Assembly (NCBI GenBank): GCA_015680685.1
Contig: MNCI01000808.1
Span: forward strand, 831,229 to 885,848
DNA: 54,620 bases
Source of the DNA: Gnetum montanum
Lineage: Eukaryota > Streptophyta > Gnetopsida > Gnetales > Gnetaceae
Reading direction: 5' to 3'
Shown: one piece after another, positions 10,900 to 20,520 of the stretch
Layout of the letters: the number at the start of each line of letters is the position of its first letter
How positions within the stretch are numbered: position 1 is the stretch's first letter
The notes under the pieces: generated by a model
Seen by the model: only the letters and a program-made list of their open reading frames with translations
Database searches by the model: none
What the model was told of the DNA's origin: nothing
Program-made: the position numbers and the translations under genes

Positions 10900-12134
10900 C
10901 CTCACCTACCCAGTGCCCAACCGTAGGAAACGTCTCAACCTCTTCTCCCTCAAGAGTCAACCTTGCCAACAACATAGGTAAGAAAACCAACTGGCAATAG
11001 AAGAAAATGAACCAACAACAAACAACACTTGTAGCCGAGATAAAAGCCACACACAGTACACAACAACTAAATGCTGGGGGCCCTACCCCTAATCTCAAAC
11101 AAACCAGGCCCAAGCCCTCAACCCATACAGAGGCAACCAACACAACGGCAGACAACACATACTTGGTAGCTACATTGGCCCAGCTGAAACAAACGCTCAA
11201 AAAAAAGAACACAGCCATGAGCTTGTACGATTTGGTCATGACATCATCGACTCATCGTGAAGCCTTAGCGCAAACGTTAGCATCCATTCCTGTTACAGAG
11301 GACATCCCTGCTAACATGGAATCCATCCATGCAATGATTTCACAACACACACCACAAGGATTGGGTTCAAACACCTTAGCCTTTCGTGATGATGCAGTTA
11401 AACTTAACCCTGAACGAGCGGAAGTAACAACAACTCCATTATCGAATAGTGTACGTGTTGGGCAATGTACTATTAACAGAGTGCACATTGATGACGGTGC
11501 GGCAACAAACGTAGTTCTATACTCCGTCATCGACAAACTAGGCATGGTAGATGAGATCATGCCAACAGAAACCACGTGTCTAAAATCCTTCAATGGATCA
11601 TGTATCACATTCAAGGGCACAATCAACTTAGCCTTTGTGGCAGGTGAACAATTCCCCACCACCACGGAGTTCACTGTCATAGAAGAGATGCCTAGTTTCA
11701 ACATGATTCTTGGCAGACCATGGCTAGCACAACAACGAGCCGTTTCCTCACCGATACATCAAGAAATCCACCTTCCATACGAAGGTGGACAAGTCATTAT
11801 ACATGGAAACAACACTCCTTTTCAAGCTGACCACAACATAGACATGTCACAGGTCTTGAAAGAGAAGCCTCTTGAAGCAACACCCACAACAACAAACACA
11901 ACACCTAGAGCTAAAACGCCCGAACGAGGGGTAAAAACTGAAAGCCTTCCAAAGAAAACTAGCATGCCTCTTAGACCATGTCCGACTAAGAAACAACCGC
12001 ATAGTCAAGACTCCCCTGTGGCCAAAGACACGTCTAATCCCCACCCACTCTTCACCTTTGTTCGTTGTGCATACATCAGCTTAGTTATCATTTTACTAGC
12101 TTACGTGCTCGCATGTGGCCCGAAAAGGCCTTAA
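10900..12134 (+). CDS. gag C-terminus and aspartic protease of element A
   Basis: An uninterrupted frame of at least 375 codons (from ATG 11007, probably an internal Met because the gap hides the true upstream). N-terminal third: Gln/Thr-rich linker, then MSLYDLVMTSSTHREALAQ. Protease: active-site motif IDDGAATNVV (catalytic Asp about residue 162) where canonical enzymes have D-T/S-G, then ILGRPWLAQQRAVSS, the conserved C-terminal protease box of plant gypsy elements. It would cleave Gag in the particle. The last 25 residues are hydrophobic (CAYISLVIILLAYVLAC), which is unusual. The frame stops at 12134 with no RT after it. It is the only long intact frame in the window. Confidence 0.85.
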
Positions 12135-12575
12135 ACTAGAACACGTGGCCCGAAAAGGCCTTACACTACCACCTTTTCACATTATTTTCTATTCACTTGT
12201 GCATTTCAATTCATGTTTTCTGCAGTGGCTATTTAACATTGTTTTCTCCAGTTGCTTTTGTTTACAGGATCGTATGGACGCACATGCATCCATCCACCCT
12301 GACAGTCCTGGCATCATGACTTAAAACTGATACCACAGAATTTCCTGGCGTCATGATGGTAAACTAACATCACAGAGCTTCATCTGACATGACACTAAAC
12401 TATCACACTCATTCACCAAAGTCTTCTAAGACTATAAACTAGCTTGCCTCTTCATAGTCCTCCACGACTATAAACTAGCATCGTACCGTCCGCTACGACG
12501 ATAAACTGGCAACGTCCAACGGGTTACGACGTAAAACTAATCCATGACAGTCCGCTAAGACTATAAACTGGCCAG
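12110..12575 (+). repeat. Hairpin tandem array after protease of element A
   Basis: About ten units ending in (A/T)TAAACTAGC. The clearest are GTCTTCTAAGAC, GTCCTCCACGAC, GTCCGCTACGAC and GTCCGCTAAGAC, each followed by TATAAACT(A/G)GC (12420-12575). The first two (12112-12165) share GGCCCGAAAAGGCCTTA. Orientation relative to the element is the same as in C1, C2, C4 and C5. Confidence 0.85.
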
Positions 12576-13568
12576 ATCATTTCTAGCACATTCATCTGCT
12601 GCTGTAATTCATGACATGTCTGCTGCATCATTCATCACACTGGCTTTGACAACACTATTGCTGCTCATTCTGTTTGCCTCAAGTTTCACATGGTGCCTCC
12701 ATTTGCATCAGTTACATTCATGCCTGAAGTGTTCACTAACTCATTTTCTTGTGGTTTTCTTGTCTTCTTGGAGTTATGTTTGCAGGATGACGCTCAGAAG
12801 TTCTCGTACGAGAGTGCATTTCATCATAGGCAACAAGATGAGGCAATGTCCATTAATCCACCTTGCAAGACTAAATCAAACCGTTAACCTGTACATTCCC
12901 ATTCCCCGAAAATTTACTATCTGTTCACCAAACTATTGCACATTGCAAAACATTACAGTAGTCACAACACACAAAACACAACATTCGCACATGAGTACAA
13001 GAACAAATTCAAGTTTAAAGAAAAAAAAAGGCCTTAAATAGGTACCTTGGCACTTCCCATACAAGCCCCAGGCGGGAAGTTAATGGTCTTGAAAATAGGT
13101 ACTCATGTCAAAAGCAATCAAGAAACATCCTGTTGCATGGCTTTGGCTCTTCGCTAACAGTTTTCCCAAAGAAGGGTGTTGTTCCTCCAAAAAATGCAAA
13201 ACATCACCCTGTGGCTTTGGTATTGACAACAAGTTCTCTTGAACACTAACAAAGAGCACTGTTCCGCCAAAGGACGTGCATCGCATGCCTGAATTTCAAG
13301 TCTGCCAAACAATGGTTATCGACAAGGACCAGCATGCCGCACACCTGAGCATCCCATTTCCCCAGCATGATCCCTTGGGCAGTCACCAATCCCCACAATC
13401 CCTTCTCTCCTACCAGCTACCAATCTCACCTTTTCAATCCCATACACTACTGAACACGGTGCGATGATGTCTAGTCAAATGGCAGAGGAAAAATCTTTTA
13501 TCAAGTTGCTTGTGGTGTTTTACGCTTCTTTGTCGACGCTTCTCGGGTCGATTCCTCCAAGCGTCAAC
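12576..13568 (+). other. 3' UTR of element A
   Basis: About 1 kb of non-coding DNA between array and PPT. An open frame at 12616-13041 (141 codons) starts hydrophobic but becomes low complexity and is not conserved in M, so it is not called. The part from about 12868 on is the inverted partner of the M 3' UTR (5941-6748). An A9 run lies at about 13021-13029. Confidence 0.7.
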
Positions 13569-13577
13569 AAAGAGGGG
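13569..13577 (+). other. Polypurine tract of element A
   Basis: AAAGAGGGG then CCAA, then the LTR-type start TGAAAC at 13582. The expected LTR does not follow. After about 20 bp the sequence is a three-fold near-repeat of AAAGGTGANCTATGC and then the end of M's protease gene read on the other strand. Confidence 0.88.
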
Positions 13578-13599
13578 CCAATGAAACAAAGGTGACCTA

Positions 13600-14489
13600 T
13601 GCAAACGAAGGTGAGCTATGCACAACGAACAAAGGTGAAGAGTGGGCAGGATCATATGTGTTTTTATCCATAGGGAAGCCTTAATCATGTGGTTGTTTCC
13701 TAGCCAGACGTGGTTTAGGAGGCATGCTAGGTTTTGGTTGCTCTGGGAGGCTTTTGGTTTTTACCACTTGTTCGAGCGTTTTAGCTCTAGGTGGTGCGTT
13801 TGTTGCCATGGGTGTTCCATCCATAGACTCTCCAGAGACTCTTCTTTCAAGACTTGTGACATGTCTATGTTGTGGATGGCTTGAAAGGGAGTGTTATCAC
13901 CATGTATGATGACTTTTCCACCTTCGTATCGAAGGCAGATTTCTTAATGTACCAGTGAGGAAATGGCCTGTTGTTGGGCTAGCCAAGGTCTACCAAGAAT
14001 CATGTTGAAACTTTGCATCTCTTCTATGATAGTGAATTCTACGCTAGTGGGGAATTGTTCTCCTACAACAAAGGCTAGGTTGATTGTGCCTTTAACTGTG
14101 ACACGTGATCCATTAAAGGATTTTAAACACATGGTTTTTGTTGGCATGATCTCATCTGACATGCCTGGTTTGTTGATGATGGAGTATAAAGCTACATTTG
14201 TTGCCACACCATCATCAACGTGCACTCTGCGAATGGTACATTGCCCAACATGTGTACTAATTGACAATGGAGCTATTGTGACCTCCCCTCATTCAAGGTT
14301 AACTTTAACTACATCATCGTAGAAGGCTAAGGTGTTTGAACCCAATCCTTGTGGTGTGTGTTGTGAAATCGTTGCATGGATGGATTCCATGTTAGCAGGG
14401 ATGTCCTTTGTAACAAGAATGGATGCTAATGTTTGTGCTAAGGCTTCGCTATGGGTCAATGATGTCATGACCAGGTCGTACAAGCTCAT
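13600..14489 (-). pseudogene. Protease of element M
   Basis: On the minus strand the frame from 14489 (MSLYDLVMTSLTHSEALAQ) to 13944 is open apart from one stop near 14286. It carries VDDGVATNVALYS and MILGRPWLAQQQA, clearly homologous to the protease of A and sharing the D-D-G form of the active site. It continues with further stops to about 13600, where sequence equivalent to CACCTTTGTTCGTTGTGCAT of A is followed by the junction with element A. The hairpin array expected next is missing. Confidence 0.88.
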
Positions 14490-15248
14490 TATTGTGTTCT
14501 TTTATTTGAGCATTTGTTTCACCTGGGCCAGTGTAGCTACAAAGTTCGTGTTGTTTGCCATTGTGTTGGTTGCCTCTGTAGTTTATTGGGGAGATTGTTA
14601 GGTTTTCATTTATTGCTGTGGAGCAACGTTTAGAGTTGTGGTTGTAGGGTGTGGCAGGTTGAAGTGGGTGGGTTGTTGAACAAGGGGTATGGTTCCTTGC
14701 CTAGCTACAAACTATGAAGTGATACCCTAGATGTGTGGAGCTGAAGTGATGAAAGGGGCCCCATGTGTTTGCACATGTAGTATGTACTAGGTGGAGGTGG
14801 ATGTCGGGAATCTCTATCGGGATACCAGTGCTTGTGTGCTCATTAACACTTGGTGAGAAGCCATTTTTCCCATGCAAGGGTGGAATGATGGGTTCACGTA
14901 GGCATGCTGACTGACGGTGTAGTACGAATCTTCATGTTTAGATTGTGTCGCGAAGTCATCTTCCTCATCTTAGTTTTGGGGCTTCTCAGTGGGTCACCGT
15001 GAGTTTTGGCTTCTTGCCATAAGGAGATGGGAGATGAGTCAGTGTTGGGGCTCAAAAAGGGGGATGATATCATATACAGAGGGAGTGAATTCATGACCTC
15101 CCATGTATATGCACTCAAAGTTTCATTTTGCCTCCTATTCTGTGGTGTCAAGGGGAAGGTTGGTCTAAATCTTCACACAGATAAAGTTGTATTATTCCTA
15201 TGTGAGGATTACAAAGGTGCGTACGTTAGAGTTCTGAGATGACTCCAT
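14490..15248 (-). pseudogene. gag N-terminus of element M, capsid core deleted
   Basis: The ATG at 15248 (minus) begins the same short N-terminal frame as in A, with stops at the same two places (TAG and TGA around GAATAGGAGGCAAAATGA), then ATGGGAGGTCATGAATTC as in A. Homology continues through the Pro/Gln-rich part. It then jumps at about 14603 from sequence equivalent to A 9460 directly to sequence equivalent to A 11123. The whole capsid and zinc-knuckle region, about 1.7 kb, is missing. M could therefore supply no functional Gag. Confidence 0.85.
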
Positions 15249-16277
15249 GGTGATGTGTGATGAGGCAGTGTACAGGCTGGCTAACAAGTGCTAAGTGTGT
15301 TTTGGGCTAAGTGTGTAGCATGTGCAACGTATGGTCATGGTTGAGTGTGCAGCGTGACCAATGTGCAGCATGTGGAGCATGTCAAGTCTATGCGGTATGT
15401 AGCGTGTGCAATGTGCAGCATGTGAAATCTATAGCATGTGAAATTTAAGTTGTCAAAAATTTTCTAAGTGTCCAGCATCTGAACACTAAAAATTTGTCTA
15501 AGTGTCCAGCATAAGAACCTGGTAGCGTGTGAAAAAATTTTCTAAGTATAAAATTGACAGCGTATGAACTACAGCGTGACCAACTATAGCGTGTGGAAAC
15601 TACAAGCAACATACAAGGAGTTCAATAGGTATAGCATATAATTAATGTGCACAGTGTATAAGAAAGGGTGAGGAGCAGCTTGACCAATGTCAGCATGACC
15701 AACATCAGCTTGACCAATGTCAGCATGACCAACGTCAGCTTGACCAATGTCAATGTGACCAACGTCAGCTTGACCAACATTGGTGTGACCAATGTCAGCT
15801 TGACCAATGTCAACGTGACCAACGTCAGCATGACCAACATTAGCTTGACCAATGTCAGCTTGACCAACATCATCTTGACCAATGTTAGCATGACCAACGT
15901 CAGTGTGACCAACATCTAGGTAAGAAAACTAAGTCTTGGACATAGTGTCTTAGAAGAAAACTTAGATTTGGATGCTATGAATAGTGTCAAAAAAGAGAGA
16001 TAAGGATGATGAACACTGTAAACAATTATCGAAACTAGCAGAGAGTCAGGACGTTGAGGGCAGTGTCTAGATCTAAGAGGGGAAGGTGCAGGATGCTCTG
16101 ATTCAAGCAAGAACATGTTTGGAAAATTATGAAATAGTGTTTGGACTGGATAATAGGATTTATGAGTAGGAAACAATGCCTGAACGCTGGGAACAAGGCA
16201 TTGTAGGAATGCTGACAATCACAGCAGTGTGTGAATGCTGGATCTGGGATGCTAAGAGGCAGATCTAATGGAGAAAT
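15249..16277 (-). other. Leader of element M
   Basis: About 1 kb between PBS and gag on the minus strand. It holds a degenerate array of GTGCAGCATGTG-like words (15310-15660) and the 15 bp minisatellite at 15680-15919. The remainder (15920-16277) is unique and non-coding. Confidence 0.75.
15680..15919 (-). repeat. 15 bp minisatellite, 16 copies, in the M leader
   Basis: Plus-strand unit AGCTTGACCAATGTC with variants (AGCATGACCAACATC and others), sixteen in perfect 15 bp register. Because the period is a multiple of three, it stays open in frames on both strands ((S/N)-x-T-N-(V/I) pentapeptides on plus, a Leu/Val/Thr pattern on minus). That is an artefact of the repeat rather than a protein. 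Variation is again mainly C/T and A/G. Confidence 0.93.
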
Positions 16278-16296
16278 GGCCCTCCTTCTAGCACCA
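16278..16296 (-). other. Primer-binding site of element M
   Basis: TGGTGCTAGAAGGAGGGCC on the minus strand, five bases inside the 5' LTR end (16302). Identical to the A site over at least 18 bases. Confidence 0.82.
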
Positions 16297-16301
16297 AAAA
16301 C

Positions 16302-18280
16302 TGTACTATCCAAAATTGTCGGCGTAAGGCTAGAAGAGAAAAAATGAACCCCTAATGATCTCCGAAGAGATATAGCAGACCCTGCCTTTGTGTGAGGGCA
16401 AGCTGGAAAAACAAAGGCAGAGTGCTTTGGATGGTTTGCACGTAGATCAAATAAGGACTTCCCTTAGCGTAGGTAATGGTAGTGCACCAGGTTATCATAA
16501 AAAAATGCAAACGTAAACGTGAACAAGCACAAATAAGGTGTAAACAGTGTAAGAAGAAAATACTGTAAACTATAAATATGATTAGTAAAAATGTAACTAT
16601 TTGTATTGATTGAAAATTACAAAGAAGTGCACCGATCAGAACATAGTTGCAGAATGATTGCAAGGCAAACGTTTAGCCCTGATGTGAAGGGTGTACAGAT
16701 GCCGAGAGAGTGTAGGTTTTCTAGCTCAAAGGTTTCCTGCATGTGAGATTTGGATGCTCAAAGTTGCTCAGCGTGACCAAGTTTTGTATGGAGAAATTTG
16801 CCCAGTATTCCATGCTCTTGTGTGTTTAGAATTGCCAACTTTGTTTTAGTGTGAGATTGGGGTATTTATGTAGGTTTGAGGATAGAATTCAAATTTGTGT
16901 GGAAGATCCATGGTTACCAGATGCGAGAAATGTGGATCGAGTGACAAGTGTGAACATTTTGACCAAATGCACAGAATTTTACAATGTACATGATGCAGCG
17001 TGACCAATATCTCTTATGCTGGCATGTATGATCCATAGTGTAAGAGCTTGATATGCTAAAAAATGAAAAATGTACAAAGAATGTTAAAGTACAAAAGTGG
17101 ATCTGGATGTCTAGCCTTCGGATTTGCAGATCTGTGCTGGCGTTAGCGTCTAGTGTCCAGTGTCCCAGGGTGTCAGCGTGACCATCAATATTTCCAATGT
17201 TTATGATGCATTTTGAGCTCATTTTTGACTTGTGAGACCTATTTTTGAAGTGGATCTTCATGCCTAAGGTTTAGAGGATGCTGCTTGTCAGGTTTTAGCT
17301 CATTCAGAGGCTATTTTGGCTTTTTTTCAAGGCTCCAAAAGTGGGTGACGTTGATCTTTATGCTGTGCAGCATCTAAAAAGTAACCCCAACATCACCAAA
17401 TCAAAATGGCATATTTGATGGCCAAATTTTAATTTTTTGGAGGTTGGGACCTACTGAGGACCTTGGTGAAGNTCACCAAGTTAGAGTGGCATATTTGAGG
17501 CCCAAATCTTGATTTTCTAGAGGCTGGAAGCTATTGGGGACCTTGGTGAAGGTCATGGGGAATCCCTGTGCTTGATTTTAGCCTGTTTTGACTCAGTTTT
17601 GGGGCTCCAAAAGTTGGTGACACTAACCCTTACGCTGTGTAGCATCCGAAAAAGTAACCCCAATGTCACCAAGTCAAAATGGCATATTTGAGGCCAAAAT
17701 TTTGATTTTCTGGAAGTTGGGAGTTGCTGGGGACTTTGGTGAAGGTCATGGAGGGTCCTTGTGCTTGATTTCGGCAAGTTTTGGCTTAGTTTTGGGGCTC
17801 CAAAAGTTAGTAACGCTGATCCTTACGCTATGCAGCATATGAAAAGTAATCCCAGCATCACCAAGTCAAAATGGCACATTTGAGGCCCAAATCTTAATTT
17901 TCTAGAGGCTGGGAACTGCTGGGGTCCTTGGTGAAGGTCATGGGGGGTCCTTATGCTCAATTTTAGCTTGTTTTGACTGAGTTTCGAGGCTACAAAAGTT
18001 GGTGACGTTGATCCTTATGCTATGCAGCATAAGATAATTTAACCAAAGTGTACTTAGCCAAAACCAAGCATTTTGAGCCCAAAACATTTGATTTTGAATG
18101 CTATAAGTTGATGTAGCCACTTGTGGATCCCATGGGGACCTTTCCTATTAAATCGTGAACCATCGGGAGCTGTTTTGGAGGCCTCCAAGTTTGGTCATAC
18201 TGTACTCATGCTTGGGTAGTTGCATGACTTAGCTTGAATCTTGTTTGAAAGTGCTGGGCCAAGATTTTGTGGTGTTTTCA
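16302..18280 (-). repeat. 5' LTR of element M (1979 bp)
   Basis: Partner of 3880-5927, with the same TG/CA ends. It adjoins the PBS. The tandem-repeat anchors are at about 17331, 17603, 17794 and 17986. The first interval is 270 bp, so roughly 110 bp of a five-copy array are missing at about 17470. A single ambiguous base (17472) sits exactly at that break, which could be a real deletion or an assembly collapse. Confidence 0.92.
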
Positions 18281-18285
18281 CCTTA
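18281..18285. repeat. Target-site duplication CCTTA, right copy
   Basis: Partner of 3875-3879. Directly after it C2 pol resumes (GTGTTTGCACTAAAAATGTGG). Confidence 0.93.
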
Positions 18286-20307
18286 GTGTTTGCACTAAAA
18301 ATGTGGAGGCATTACCTGTTCCATAGTACAACCAACATCATTTGCAAGAGAAATATACTTCGGGCTATCACTAACAACCTATACGAAAGTAGTAGGATAG
18401 CCCGATGAAAGGTAATAACCGTAGAGTTCGATTTACACTATGTAAGCCAATCATTGAAAAAGGGTCAAGCCATAGCAACCCAATTCACAACCTCGCCTAT
18501 TGACAACTAGGCCACCATAGATCCTAAATTCCTGGATGAACATGTTAGCAATGTCAACTTTGTCTCATCACATCTAGAAGCCACTTTACACTTCGACGGC
18601 GCATCAACCACATGAGGAGGTAGTGTAGCTGCCATCATCACGTTCCCCTCTAGGGAAATGCATCCATTCGCTTATTATTTTTCATTCTCATGCACCAACA
18701 ATGTGGCAAAATATGAAGGGCTACTTAGAGACCTCTTTACTACCCAAACACTTCACATACAACACCTGGAAATCTAGGGAGACTCACAACTAGTCGTCAA
18801 TCAAATCACTAAGGTCTATGCTTGTAAGCCCATGCACCTGCAACCCTATTGTGACCTAGCAAAAATCCTTCTTAAGAAATTCATGACCATAGATGTGCAA
18901 CACATGCCACGCAATGAGAACACCATAGCAGATGCCTTAGCTACCCTTGCATTAAACATTCCATCACATTCCTTGGAAAACCTGCCAACGTCAATTATCG
19001 AGTGTGTAGAGCCTATCACTCAAGTGGAACACGTGGCCTCTGTCAGCGTTGCAGATACCTAGGAGTGGTACGCCAACATTAAGGCTTACCTACAGCATGG
19101 AAAACCCCCAGGCAGAATGACATCAGCCCAGAGAGATGCAATCTGTAATCGTGCTCGGCAATACATGCTCATGGGAAATGATGCCCTATTCTAACATTCC
19201 TACAATGGGATATTGCTAGCATGCGTGGGTGGAGAGTAGGTGCAGAAGGTAGTTAATGAAGTGCATGAGGGGCTCTATGGTGGACACATAGCACCTAGAG
19301 TTATGACTACAAAAATTAGATGCCTAGGGTACTACTGGCCCCACATGGAGCGCGACTGCCTATCAAAAGTCAAGACGTGTGACATTTGCCCGAGATACGC
19401 AAATATCATACACATAGCACCCGCAGACCTACATCCAATGCAAATCACATGGCCCTTCCAATGATGGAGACTAGACCTCATAGGGCCTATCACACCTAAG
19501 TCTTACACAAGGCATAGTTTCATTATCATCGCCACTGAGTACTTTACCAAGTGGGTGGAAGCTATTCCCTTGAGGAAGATGACATCTCAGAAAATCTACC
19601 ATTTCATCCTAGACAACATCGTAACTAGATTTGGGCTTCCAATGACTATTGTGATAGATAATGGGCCACAGTTTAGCAGTACAGAAACCTGAACCTTATG
19701 CAAAAATCTAGGCATTAAACAATCATTCTCCTCCCCCTATTATCCGTAGGTGAACGAACAGGTGGAGGCTACAAATAAGTCTATCATCAATTTCCTAAAG
19801 TGGATGCTCAACAATAGAAAGAGATGGTGGCATGAGAAAATCCTCTACGTCCTATGGGCCTACCAAACGACGTTCTGGACTGCAACAAGTAAGACTCCTT
19901 ATAGCCTTGTTTATGGATTTGAAGCTGTGTTGCCTCTTGAGTTGTAGGTACCTTCACTTCGGATGATCCTGTATGATGTCATGAGCGAAGCCCAGAACAA
20001 TGAGTTCGAGATCATCGACCTCAACTCAATAGAGGAGGAATGCGCACAGACGTTGAGACTCATCAAGCACTACTAGAGCAAGCAGTAGCAGAAGCATCAT
20101 GCAAACCCATGCCAATGGCCAGTACAGAAGGGACACCTCATCCTCAAGGCCATCCGAGATCATGTGAGAAAATTCTCAGACAACTGGGAAGGCCCTTATG
20201 TGGTCACCAAAGCCTTCGGGAAAAGATCCTTTAAGCTGGAAGACATGGATGGCAACGAGTTCGCCAACCCAGTGAATCACTCATACCTCAAGTTGTACTA
20301 CGTCTAA
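18286..20307 (+). pseudogene. Tat pol fragment C2, right part: RNase H, second (archaeal-type) RNase H, integrase
   Basis: Continues the frame of 3400-3879. The end of the first RNase H is followed by a second RNase H (LHFDGAS, KYEGLLRDL, GDSQLVVNQITKVYACKP, NENTIADALATLA), which holds the catalytic D-E-D-D set and marks the Tat lineage. Integrase follows: zinc-binding HHCC (VHEGLYGGH ... CDIC), core D (RLDLIGPIT), D (IVIDNGPQFSS), E (QVEATNKSI), and the GPY module (NWEGPYVVTKAFGKRSFKL), ending at TAA 20305-20307. All three core acidic residues are kept, unlike C4 and C5. About ten in-frame stops (for example 19461-19463 and 19945-19947) inactivate it. Confidence 0.93.
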
Positions 20308-20319
20308 AGCACAATGACA

Positions 20320-20520
20320 ACCACCACCATCCACTACAATGATAAACTGGCAATAGCACCAAGCAGCATTTGCAACGATGTTAAACTAGCAGCATTGAGC
20401 ACTATCTTCCACGATGATAAACTAGCAACAACAGCAAGCAGTGTCTACTATGAAATTAAAATGGTATGTACGGTCTATTGGGACCTTAAGCTAGCACACG
20501 GTCTACCAAGACCTTAAACA
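20320..20520 (+). repeat. Hairpin tandem array after C2 integrase
   Basis: Six units: (N)NCTACNANGATGATAAACTGGC types and, at the end, GTCTATTGGGACCTTAAGC and GTCTACCAAGACCTTAAAC. It starts within 30 bp of the integrase stop, in the same orientation as the other arrays. Confidence 0.82.

Larger units (their letters stand above)
6749..13581 (+). mobile_element. Non-autonomous gag-protease retrotransposon A, 3' LTR missing
   Basis: A plus-strand element with a 5' LTR (6749-8037), PBS (8043), leader, gag (8793 onward), protease (to 12134), hairpin array, 3' UTR and PPT (13569-13577). The 3' LTR start (TGAAAC at 13582) runs straight into the end of M's protease gene, so the 3' LTR is lost. From protease to PPT there is no trace of RT, RNase H or integrase, and apart from the assembly gap inside gag nothing interrupts the element. 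This matches the concept of gag-only (TR-GAG type) plant elements, here with protease added. The CTAGT before 6749 has no partner on the right. Confidence 0.88.
3880..18280 (-). mobile_element. Nested non-autonomous Ty3/gypsy element M (14.4 kb with internal insertion)
   Basis: A minus-strand LTR element bounded by LTRs (3880-5927 and 16302-18280) that start TG and end CA, with a PBS inside the right LTR, a PPT inside the left LTR and a perfect 5 bp duplication. Its own interior is a leader, a gag N-terminus, protease and a 3' UTR. There is no RT, RNase H or integrase, so it must have moved with proteins from another element. The plus-strand element A occupies 6749-13581 inside it. Relative to A, M lacks the gag core and the hairpin array. 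Confidence 0.9.

Noticed and set aside
10454-11239. Frames of 124-261 codons across the N run
   Set aside because: They exist only because N is not read as a stop.
12616-13041. 141-codon frame in the A 3' UTR starting with a hydrophobic stretch
   Set aside because: The related M 3' UTR does not keep the frame, and the second half is low complexity.
15668-15919. Open frames on both strands (83 and 97 codons) with regular pentapeptides
   Set aside because: They arise from a 15 bp tandem repeat whose period is a multiple of three, and no flanking coding signal exists.
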